Assembly: GCA_013203855.1 (NCBI GenBank)
Contig: JABMPG010000526.1
Location: 1 to 9,007 of the forward strand
Source: a bacterium
GTDB lineage: Bacteria > Sumerlaeota > Sumerlaeia > UBA8349
Length of the DNA stretch: 9,007 nt
Direction of reading: 5' to 3'
Shown here: positions 1-6,919 of the stretch, in pieces
Position numbering within the stretch: position 1 is the stretch's first letter
Layout: the number at the start of each line of letters is the position of its first letter
Notes under the pieces: model-generated
Seen by the model: only the letters and a program-made list of their open reading frames with translations
The model's database searches: none
Told to the model about the DNA's origin: nothing
Program-made: the position numbers and the translations under genes

Positions 1-2207
1 CCCCTTCTGGATTTTTCCTTTTTGTGGCGCGCCCTAGACTTCTTCGTGTCTCCCGGGCGCGTTCCCTTCTCGACCAGCATGAGATCCATCTCTCCCTCCA
101 CGACGCTCACCTGGGCGATCTGAACCTTAATCCGCTGGCCCAGACGAAACGCCCGGCGCGTATAGCGTCCCACCAACCGCGTGAAATTCTCATCCGGTCC
201 ATAGCTGTCGCCCTGGATATAGCGCGAGGAGACAAAACCCTCGACTGGAACCTCGACCAGCTCCACGTGGAAACCCCGCCGCGAAATATTGCTGATCCAG
301 CCGTCGAAGACTCCGCCCACCTGGTCGGCCATGAACTCCATCGATTTGATGTCCACGGCTTGCCGTTCGATGCGTTCTGCCTCCCTGCCGGTGTCGTTGC
401 TCTGGCTGGCAATTTCGGACAGACTGTTCTTCGCCTCTTCCTTGTAGGCCTCATCGATCTTGCCGCGGAAGGAGTCCTTCAAGACCCGGTGAGTCAGTAG
501 ATCGGGATAGCGTCGGATCGGGGACGTGAAATGGCAGTAGCATTTCGATGCGAGGCCGAAGTGGCCCTTGTTCTCCGGCGAGTACTCAGCGCGCATGAGC
601 GTGCTCAGGAGCATCCGCTGGGGGATGTGTCCCCCGTCCTTGCCGTGTAAACGCTCGATTATGGACTGATAGAAGGCCGAATCGGCTTCGATGTTCTTTT
701 TCTTCGGCATCTTGATCCCGTACATCTCCAGGGTCGGCGCGATGCGCATGAGGGCGTTGGGGTCGGGCTGGTCGTGGATGCGATAGAGAAGGGGGAGGCC
801 CTTGCGCTTCATATGCTCCGCGACCGTTTCGTTGGCGATCAGCATGCACTCTTCGACGAGACGATGGCTCTCCAGCCGCTCGTGACGCTTCACGTCCAGA
901 ACGTCACCCTCCTCGTTGCAGACGACCTTCGTCTCGGGCAGATCGAGGTCCAGCGCGCCCCGTTCCATACGCATACGGGTGAGAGTCCGGGCGAGTTGGC
1001 GCAGTTCCAGGAGTTCGTTTTCCATGCCGTGAAAAGGAAACTCGGCCCGGCGGTCCGGACTGTCGAAATACTCCTGCACCTCCTGGTAACTGAGGCGGTT
1101 CCTGGAACGGATGACGGACTCGCAGACTTCGTGTCGCACCACTTGTCCGCGGCGGTCGATTTCCATGAAGCAAGTCATCGCGTAGCGGTCTTCGTCCGGG
1201 CGAAGACTGCATAGATCATTGCTGAGGCGCTCGGGAAGCATGGGCACGACGCGGTCGACCGGGTAGATGCTGGTGCCGCGAGCCAAGGCCTCCTGGTCGA
1301 TTGGCTTGGCGTTTTTCACGTACTGGGAAACGTCCGCGATATGAACGCCGAGCCACCAGTTTTCGGAATCGAGTTTCTCGATGGAGAGCGCGTCGTCGAA
1401 ATCCTTCGCGGTGGCCGGGTCAATGGTGCAAATAGGCAGATCGCGAAGGTCACGGCGGTACTGCATCTCCACGTCGCTGATCGACGCCTCGAACTGTTCT
1501 GCTTGACGAAGGACCTCGGGGGGGAATTCGAGTTCAACCCCCATGTCGCGCAGGAGAACGAGAACGGAGATTCCCCGCTCCCCTGGCATGCCCAGGACTT
1601 CCTCGATCTCAGCCTCCAGCGGGTCGCAGGGATCGTCGGACCAGCGCGTGACGTGTACCCGGACCCAGGCTCCATCGGCCAGTTCGGTCGGAGGCGGCGC
1701 CGAGGGGACTTCAATCCAGCGGCCGATCCTGAGATTGCGGGGCGTGACGTTCCCGCCCTTGCCTACTCGCTTGAACTGGCCGACAACGTGGTCGTGAGCC
1801 CGCTCAAGCACCTCCAGAACACGCCCTTCCAGTTTTCCCTTCGGACCCGGCAGGACCTCGACCTCGACGGTGTCTCCGTCCAGTGCGGTTCCAAGATTGG
1901 TCTTATGGATGTAGAGATCGTTGCTCTCGACGCTGGGAAGACGGTCCCCCGCGCCCAACAGAAATCCTGCCCCAGCGCGTGAAACGTGCAGTTTCCCGGT
2001 CGCGTGTTTGCCGCCTTTGCTATAGAGAAAGCGTTTCCCCTTCAGGCGCACGAGTTTTCCCTGCTTCACAAGGGAAAGCAAGACCTGCTGGATCATCCGG
2101 CGGTGGTGCGGCGCGGCGCCGATCCGGTCGATCAAATCATACACGGAGATCGACTCTCCCGGCCGGGATTGAAACTCCGACAGCAACCGTTCAGGCGACA
2201 GATCCAT
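1..2207 (-). CDS. rnr: Ribonuclease R (RNB-family 3'-5' exoribonuclease), 3' end cut by window edge
   Basis: Processive 3'-5' exoribonuclease that degrades structured RNA in the cytoplasm. The frame is open from ATG at 2207 to base 1 (735 codons, no stop), so the C-terminus lies outside; the usual family length is about 700-830 aa. Visible order: an N-terminal winged-helix region (about 1-65), two cold-shock/OB folds (about 68-225; GKLHVSRAGAGFLL, then DLYIHKTN), the RNB catalytic domain (about 250-600), an S1 domain (about 627-715) and a basic Lys/Arg-rich tail at the window edge. The Mg-binding motif IDPATAKDFDDAL carries D263, D269, D271 and D272, with the spacing of the catalytic Asp cluster of E. 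coli RNase R. HFTSPIRRYPDL is at 559-570. The start is supported by AAGGAGA 6 nt upstream and by the N-terminal domain beginning there. The first 17 nt overlap the 3' end of the ABC ATPase gene. RNase R is chosen over RNase II because of the N-terminal helix-turn-helix and the basic tail. Confidence 0.96.
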   Translation of the reverse strand, partial: MDLSPERLLSEFQSRPGESISVYDLIDRIGAAPHHRRMIQQVLLSLVKQGKLVRLKGKRFLYSKGGKHATGKLHVSRAGAGFLLGAGDRLPSVESNDLYIHKTNLGTALDGDTVEVEVLPGPKGKLEGRVLEVLERAHDHVVGQFKRVGKGGNVTPRNLRIGRWIEVPSAPPPTELADGAWVRVHVTRWSDDPCDPLEAEIEEVLGMPGERGISVLVLLRDMGVELEFPPEVLRQAEQFEASISDVEMQYRRDLRDLPICTIDPATAKDFDDALSIEKLDSENWWLGVHIADVSQYVKNAKPIDQEALARGTSIYPVDRVVPMLPERLSNDLCSLRPDEDRYAMTCFMEIDRRGQVVRHEVCESVIRSRNRLSYQEVQEYFDSPDRRAEFPFHGMENELLELRQLARTLTRMRMERGALDLDLPETKVVCNEEGDVLDVKRHERLESHRLVEECMLIANETVAEHMKRKGLPLLYRIHDQPDPNALMRIAPTLEMYGIKMPKKKNIEADSAFYQSIIERLHGKDGGHIPQRMLLSTLMRAEYSPENKGHFGLASKCYCHFTSPIRRYPDLLTHRVLKDSFRGKIDEAYKEEAKNSLSEIASQSNDTGREAERIERQAVDIKSMEFMADQVGGVFDGWISNISRRGFHVELVEVPVEGFVSSRYIQGDSYGPDENFTRLVGRYTRRAFRLGQRIKVQIAQVSVVEGEMDLMLVEKGTRPGDTKKSRARHKKEKSRR

Positions 2208-3468
2208 GTTGAGTCTCCTTGAGGGGAAGATGCTCCAAGTGGTCGCACGGCGACTCGATATAGTCGAGTTTTTCCGAAATGGGCTGGTCGCGTCCGTCCA
2301 GGAAGAATCCGGCAGTCCCGCGCGACCAGACGCGGCTTGCGTCGTTCGGATCGTAGAAAGCCACGATCGCCTGGAAGCGCTGACGATTGATGCGGGAGGC
2401 GTCAAAGGTGAACTGGACGCTCCCCTCGCCCGGTTCGAGGGGTCCAAACGGAACGCCCTCTCTTTCGCTGTCCTTTTCGAGCACGACCGCGTTTTCTTTC
2501 TCCACCACCAGCGCCAGACAGACCCGCATCCGGTCCACCGGTCGATTGCAGCGATAGCCGATGCTGATGCGCACTATAGGAGGCCGCGTGACCGACTCGA
2601 TGGGTGCCCCTTCGCCATCCGTAACGTCGATACGCGCAATCTCGACGGGGGGATTGTCGACGGGGGGTTCGAGATAAAGGCGGTCCCCGTGGTGCGCGAA
2701 GAATCCCAGAGCGTGCACACCGGATCGCTCGCTCATGAGGTCCATGTAAGCCGCGGAGACGTCGTAGGGGTCTCCGAGCATGCGTACCTGACCCTCGTGG
2801 AGCCACAGCATACGATCGCTGTATTCGCGCAGGACGTAGATATCGTGGCTGACCATCAACGTCGTGGCTCCTGTCTCCCGGAAGCGGCCGATCGCCCGGT
2901 AAGCTCGCGCCTGAAAACCCATGTCTCCCACTGCCATCGTCTCGTCGAGCAGAAGAATGTCGGGCTGAAGTTGGATGGCAATGGCGAATCCGAGCCGGAC
3001 GAACATCCCGGACGAGTAATGTTTGACCGGTGTGTCCATAAACTCTTCGAGTTCCGCGAACTCGACGATCGCGGGCATCTTCTCGTCAATGGCCGAACGT
3101 TCGAGGCCGAGGACACTTCCATTGAGGTACACGTTTTCATAACCGCTGAGTTCCGGATGAAACCCGGCGCCCAACTCGATGAGAGAACCCACCTTTCCGT
3201 GGATCGAGATCTTTCCAGTCGTCGGGAAACTGATCCCGGCGATCAGTTTGAGGAGCGTGCTTTTCCCCGAGCCGTTCATTCCGATAACGCCCAGCATCTC
3301 GCCTTTCCGCACGTCCAGATCCAGGTCCCGCAAGGCCCAGAATTTTCGCCTCGGTGCGAGCATATCACCGATCCCTCCGAACAAGCTGAGCCGCTGACGC
3401 TGGGTGCGGATACGGAATAGCTTCCCCACGCCTTCCACGCTGATGACCGAACCGGACGTCTCCGTCAT
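2191..3468 (-). CDS. Wzt/TagH-type ABC transporter ATP-binding protein (polysaccharide export) with C-terminal cargo domain
   Basis: Nucleotide-binding subunit, 425 aa, of an ABC-2 exporter of the O-antigen/teichoic-acid (Wzm-Wzt, TagGH) family, which moves undecaprenyl-linked glycans out of the cytoplasm. Visible motifs: Walker A GMNGSGKST (63-71), the family-typical stretch ELGAGFHPELSGYENVYLNG (88-107) in place of an ordinary Q-loop region, signature YSSGM (141-145), Walker B ILLLDE (161-166, catalytic E166), D-loop AVGD (169-172) and switch His H198. After the ATPase (about 1-245), residues about 260-400 look like the beta-sandwich Wzt C-terminal domain that reads the glycan end in some Wzt proteins. 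The start at 3468 is chosen because GGTGGAGAAGG precedes it and the ATG forms an ATGA overlap with the lnt stop; the 29 residues open upstream are lnt coding sequence read in another frame. No permease partner is in the window, so it must be encoded elsewhere. The family is certain; the cargo is unknown. Confidence 0.93.
   Translation of the reverse strand: MTETSGSVISVEGVGKLFRIRTQRQRLSLFGGIGDMLAPRRKFWALRDLDLDVRKGEMLGVIGMNGSGKSTLLKLIAGISFPTTGKISIHGKVGSLIELGAGFHPELSGYENVYLNGSVLGLERSAIDEKMPAIVEFAELEEFMDTPVKHYSSGMFVRLGFAIAIQLQPDILLLDETMAVGDMGFQARAYRAIGRFRETGATTLMVSHDIYVLREYSDRMLWLHEGQVRMLGDPYDVSAAYMDLMSERSGVHALGFFAHHGDRLYLEPPVDNPPVEIARIDVTDGEGAPIESVTRPPIVRISIGYRCNRPVDRMRVCLALVVEKENAVVLEKDSEREGVPFGPLEPGEGSVQFTFDASRINRQRFQAIVAFYDPNDASRVWSRGTAGFFLDGRDQPISEKLDYIESPCDHLEHLPLKETQHGSVA
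2214..2220 (-). promoter_or_regulatory. Shine-Dalgarno of rnr inside the ABC ATPase gene
   Basis: AAGGAGA on the minus strand, 6 nt before the ATG at 2207. It lies within the last codons of the upstream gene, whose stop is at 2193-2191. Ribosomes ending the ABC gene therefore pass over this site, which suggests translational coupling. It fixes the RNase R start. Confidence 0.8.
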
Positions 3469-5177
3469 GCCTTCTCCACCTTTCCCGCTTTCCTTCTCGT
3501 CGCTGCCACGACAGCCGAAAACAAGAGACAGCAGCAGGACAGCCACTCGCCCCACCGCCGCATGTAGATTGTGCGATCAGCGGGCGCGGCCGGAACGGTC
3601 CCGATTGTCCAAGCCGGACCGTCTTCCTTGAGCGGCAACTCCGCGCGGACACGACCGTATGCGTCTATGATACAGGATATGCCGGTATTCGCAACCCGGA
3701 CAACCGGGCGGCGCGTCTCGATTGCTCGAAACACCGACTGCGTCTGATGACGTCTCGCGCCCGAGGTGAGTTTGTACCATGCGTCGTTCGTGATCACTAA
3801 CATCCAGTCCACGTTCCTCTTCGCGTACTTGCGAAAAAGGTAAGGGAAACAAGACTCGAAACAGATGACCGCGCCGATCCTGGTGTTCTTCACGTCGAAC
3901 ACTTGCGGGCCCTTCCCGGGTTCGAAGTTCCCGATTCCGAGGATCATCTCGGTGAAGCCGGGAATGACGTCGAGATAGGAGCCGTACTCGCCGAAGGGCA
4001 CGAGGTGCATCTTGTCATAGATGTGTCTGGAAAGTCCCTGGCCGGGGATCGCGAGGTAGGCGCTGTTGTACATGCGGCCTTCTTCGAAAAACCTCGGATC
4101 GCGCGTGCGCGTCACGCCGGGCGGCGGCTCGAACCGGCTGGCCCCGAAGAAGACCGGCGCCCCGGCCGTCTCGGCCCATTCCTCGGTCATGTCCACCAAT
4201 CCGGGCGCCAGGTTGAAGTAGGGATGGGTCACGGTCGATTCTGGAAGGACGTAGAGGTCCGGGAGGGCAAGGTTCTTTGATTCGAGTTCGAGGCGGATTT
4301 CCTTCAGCTGCCGTTCGACGGCCGCATAGATCTCGGATTGAGTGCTCTCCGCGCGCTCGGGGTCGCGGTAATCATAGCTGGCGAGCTTCACCTCCTGCCT
4401 CACACCGGGCTGCATCAGCGCCACCCGGAGTCCTCCTTCATCCGTCTCGGGAAGCCGGAGCCTCCAAACCCCGTAGCTTAGCAGGAGCACGACAAGAACG
4501 AATGTTATACTCCCTTCCCACGCCAGCGTTTTCCGCGAGACCGCTCCCGCACGAAGACACCGCCATCCGTCCGCCAGGAACTGGTTCAGGAGAAGAAGAG
4601 AGAGAGAGATTCCATACAGGCCCGCCAAGTCCGCCGTCTGAATCAGCGGAAGAAAACGAACCTGCGTGTGTCCCAGGTACACCCAGGGGAAACCCAGCTC
4701 GCTCAGGGATCGGACGTATTCGAGGGCCGTCCAGAGAGCCGCCGTGAAGAGGTAGAAGACGAGCCCGGACCACCGGTGAGACACCCACGAAACAAGCCCG
4801 CCGAACAAGACGGGGGCCACCACGCAGATCAGGGTCATGGCCACGATCCCCAGCGGCGCCAAGGGGTTGACCGATGCGAGGGCATTTAGCCACATCAGAT
4901 TGAGATAGAAGAAGGAAGCGCCAAAGACAAACCCGAGCCATGCCCCTTGTTTGAAGGTCCGTCCCGGTAGCTGCGCGAGGAACGGCGTCATTCCGAACCA
5001 CGCCACCCAGCCCCACTCGATCGGCGGGAAAGCCAGACGCAGCAGGATGCCCGACAGGGCGGCCCAGAACAGAGGCGCCCGCAGCTCAGTCCATTCCTGC
5101 CGGGCCGGAAAAGGTCTTTTGATCCATTTCGTGAAGCGCACGCGTGCCATTCCGTTCGGTCGGTATGCCCTCGGCAT
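3465..5177 (-). CDS. lnt: Apolipoprotein N-acyltransferase
   Basis: Inner-membrane enzyme that transfers a third fatty acid from phospholipid to the N-terminal diacylglyceryl-cysteine of lipoproteins, the last step after Lgt and LspA in diderms. With ATG at 5177 it has 570 aa (the E. coli enzyme is a little over 500). About seven hydrophobic segments occupy residues 34-240, the periplasmic nitrilase-like domain about 250-530, and a final membrane helix about 544-560 before a basic tail. The triad is visible as E313 (VLPES), K389 (YDKMHLVPFGEY) and C439 (AVICFES). NDAWYKLTSGARRHQ (474-488) and RVANTGIS (494-501) match family blocks. The start is uncertain: ATG 5177, ATG 5150 (561 aa), or GTG 5216, which overlaps the upstream stop as GTGA. 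AAGGAGG at 5209-5203 is 25 nt from ATG 5177, too far for an ideal site. The frame stays open to 5849, but that part overlaps the GT87 gene and does not look like protein. The stop overlaps the next gene's ATG (ATGA). Confidence 0.95.
   Translation of the reverse strand: MPRAYRPNGMARVRFTKWIKRPFPARQEWTELRAPLFWAALSGILLRLAFPPIEWGWVAWFGMTPFLAQLPGRTFKQGAWLGFVFGASFFYLNLMWLNALASVNPLAPLGIVAMTLICVVAPVLFGGLVSWVSHRWSGLVFYLFTAALWTALEYVRSLSELGFPWVYLGHTQVRFLPLIQTADLAGLYGISLSLLLLNQFLADGWRCLRAGAVSRKTLAWEGSITFVLVVLLLSYGVWRLRLPETDEGGLRVALMQPGVRQEVKLASYDYRDPERAESTQSEIYAAVERQLKEIRLELESKNLALPDLYVLPESTVTHPYFNLAPGLVDMTEEWAETAGAPVFFGASRFEPPPGVTRTRDPRFFEEGRMYNSAYLAIPGQGLSRHIYDKMHLVPFGEYGSYLDVIPGFTEMILGIGNFEPGKGPQVFDVKNTRIGAVICFESCFPYLFRKYAKRNVDWMLVITNDAWYKLTSGARRHQTQSVFRAIETRRPVVRVANTGISCIIDAYGRVRAELPLKEDGPAWTIGTVPAAPADRTIYMRRWGEWLSCCCLLFSAVVAATRRKAGKVEKA
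3474..3480 (-). promoter_or_regulatory. Shine-Dalgarno of the ABC ATPase gene
   Basis: GGTGGAG on the minus strand ends 5 nt before the ATG at 3468. It lies inside the last codons of lnt. It selects this ATG over the in-frame one at 3555, which lies deep within lnt. Confidence 0.65.
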
Positions 5178-5212
5178 CGGGCGCCTGACTATACCCGACG
5201 ATCCTCCTTGCG

Positions 5213-6919
5213 TCACCCAAATCTCTGCCAACGCGTGCGGTTGTCGCGCGTCCAGTCGCACTTTTCCTTGGCCCGGACCAGGACCAGCGCCAATCCGAAC
5301 AGGATCAGTGTGCCCCACAACCTCAGGGACATGGCCAAGAGTCCCACGCCCTGCCGGAAAGCCGGGTGATCGAACATGAAACGTGACAGGATCATCGCCC
5401 CGGCCAGGGCCCACAGCACAGCCGTCACCCCATCCCGGCCACGAAATCGCGCCACCCCCGTGCCGAACAGCACCGCCGCCGAAACAACCAACGCCAGCGC
5501 CAGGCAAGTGGCATAGACCTGGAAGCCCGGCATGTTCAAAGTGATCAGCGGCATCGGGTTCGAAAGCAGTCTCCAGATCGCTCCGAGTTCCAGCGCCCCG
5601 CCCAGCAACAGCGAAACCAGAACCAGAAGTCCCGCCGCGCCGACCCGTGCGCCTTTCTTCAAGCGCCCATAGACCGCCCACAAGGGCCACAGGGCGATGA
5701 CCGCATAGTGATCCCAATACAGGCTCGGGGTAAGGAGGCCGAGCAGGACGAACAGCCCGTAGACCAGGGATCGATCCAGTCGGTCGCCCGAATGGTGCGC
5801 TCCCGGCAGGTGGACCGGCCGCGTCTTCCAGAACACCAGCCCGACGCAAACCGCCCAGGCGAGATAGGTCAGCCCGTTTGCCCAGCTTTTCCCCAGGTCC
5901 ACCCAGGGCCTGAGGCCTTCCCCCGACGCGAGAATATGATGGAAGAACGCGTTAGCCGACTGATTGTAAGGATGACGGTAGAAAGCCTCTCCGAGCTGCG
6001 CCCAAGTCGAACTCCCGTAACCCATGTTCGAGAGAACTGGCAGGAAATCCAGGTGCCTCTGCCATCCCACCAACACAACGCACGCGCCCAGAAGCACCGC
6101 CGTTGCGGCGACCATCGCCAGGAGCGCCTTGAGAGAGGACAACCGAAAACCCAGTTCGAACGCCCGCCATCGGAGCCGAAGCGCCAGAAAGCGTTCTTTC
6201 TCCGCATACGGAAGAAACCCGGTTCCAGGAACCTGGTACCGGAATCCGGACAGCGTGAGACCGTTCCAGAGGAGATAGACCAGCAGGATTCCCGGCATCA
6301 GTTTCACAAGGAAGGCCACTGCGGCGAGAATCCCCGCCAACACAGGAAAACCTCTTCTCAGGAGGGCAAATACGGCGCTGAATAGAAGCAGAAGCAGGCA
6401 GTTGAGCTGACCCGCCGTCAGAGTGCGATGAATGGGATAGCACAAAGCCGAGACCACCAGAACCATCGCCACGTTCGACAGTTTCACCTTCATCCCAAGC
6501 CCGACGAAAAGTAGCGCCAACGCCGCCGCCAGAAAGAGATGATTCAGCCCGAACCAGATCCAAAAGGCCTCGGGCGGGTCGAGAGAGGTGAGCGGACTCA
6601 GGACGAGTCCCGTGAAGGGAAGATAGACATACGGATTGACGCCGCCCATGCCCCTCATCCTTGCCAGGCCATGCATGGCCTCGGCGTCATAGGGGTTCTC
6701 GCCCCACACCAGCAGCGAAGCGCCGAGATAGAGGTGCTTGAAATCGTTCCCGTGCAGGGGCGGACTGAAAGGCTCATGGCGCAGGGGCAAGGCGACTCGA
6801 AACGTGATGTACCACGCGACTCCCGCCACAAGGAGTGCAGTCCAGGCCATTCTCTGAACCAGTCGGACCCTCGGGCCGAACTCCCTCTCGCAATCGGGGC
6901 TGTGGTTCCAGTGCATCAT
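5213..6919 (-). CDS. GT87/DUF2029 family membrane glycosyltransferase (polyprenol-phosphate sugar dependent)
   Basis: Multi-pass inner-membrane protein of 568 aa. It resembles the GT87 (DUF2029) branch of the GT-C fold, in which mycobacterial members move mannose or arabinose from polyprenyl-phosphate donors onto extracytoplasmic glycolipids. Visible: a first membrane helix (about 26-44); an outer loop with GNDFKHLYLGASLL (57-70), whose D59 sits where GT-C enzymes place the catalytic acid; GENPYD (73-78); NPYVYLPFTGLVLSPL (95-110); GQLNCLLLLLF (170-180); FLVKLMPGILL (203-213); NQSANAFFHHIL (319-330); and several further helices to about 548. A polar stretch at about 225-262, rich in Arg, Glu and aromatics, lies between helices. 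AAGGTGGGAAT precedes two adjacent ATGs (6919 and 6916); the first makes an ATGA overlap with the upstream stop. Donor and acceptor are not deducible. Family assignment rests on recalled motif patterns. Confidence 0.85.
   Translation of the reverse strand: MMHWNHSPDCEREFGPRVRLVQRMAWTALLVAGVAWYITFRVALPLRHEPFSPPLHGNDFKHLYLGASLLVWGENPYDAEAMHGLARMRGMGGVNPYVYLPFTGLVLSPLTSLDPPEAFWIWFGLNHLFLAAALALLFVGLGMKVKLSNVAMVLVVSALCYPIHRTLTAGQLNCLLLLLFSAVFALLRRGFPVLAGILAAVAFLVKLMPGILLVYLLWNGLTLSGFRYQVPGTGFLPYAEKERFLALRLRWRAFELGFRLSSLKALLAMVAATAVLLGACVVLVGWQRHLDFLPVLSNMGYGSSTWAQLGEAFYRHPYNQSANAFFHHILASGEGLRPWVDLGKSWANGLTYLAWAVCVGLVFWKTRPVHLPGAHHSGDRLDRSLVYGLFVLLGLLTPSLYWDHYAVIALWPLWAVYGRLKKGARVGAAGLLVLVSLLLGGALELGAIWRLLSNPMPLITLNMPGFQVYATCLALALVVSAAVLFGTGVARFRGRDGVTAVLWALAGAMILSRFMFDHPAFRQGVGLLAMSLRLWGTLILFGLALVLVRAKEKCDWTRDNRTRWQRFG

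Noticed and set aside
1..2207. Possible frameshift or pseudogene, since plus-strand frames fill the region and no complete minus-strand gene is bounded here
   Set aside because: Translating the minus strand from 2207 gives an uninterrupted RNase R with all catalytic residues. It only lacks a stop because the gene runs off the window.
2206..3420. 404-codon open frame on the plus strand opposite the ABC ATPase gene
   Set aside because: It is wholly antisense to an unmistakable ATPase, begins at the mirror of the rnr start, and has no recognisable motif.
3469..3555. N-terminal extension of the ABC ATPase that looks like a lipoprotein signal (VLLLSLVFGC)
   Set aside because: This is the coding sequence of the Lnt C-terminal helix read in another frame. 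A cytoplasmic ATPase does not carry a signal peptide, and ATG 3468 has a good Shine-Dalgarno and an ATGA overlap.
5178..5849. N-terminal extension of lnt by 224 codons
   Set aside because: It covers the 3' part of the GT87 gene in another frame, is Gly/Arg/Pro-rich, and would give a 794-aa Lnt far above family length.
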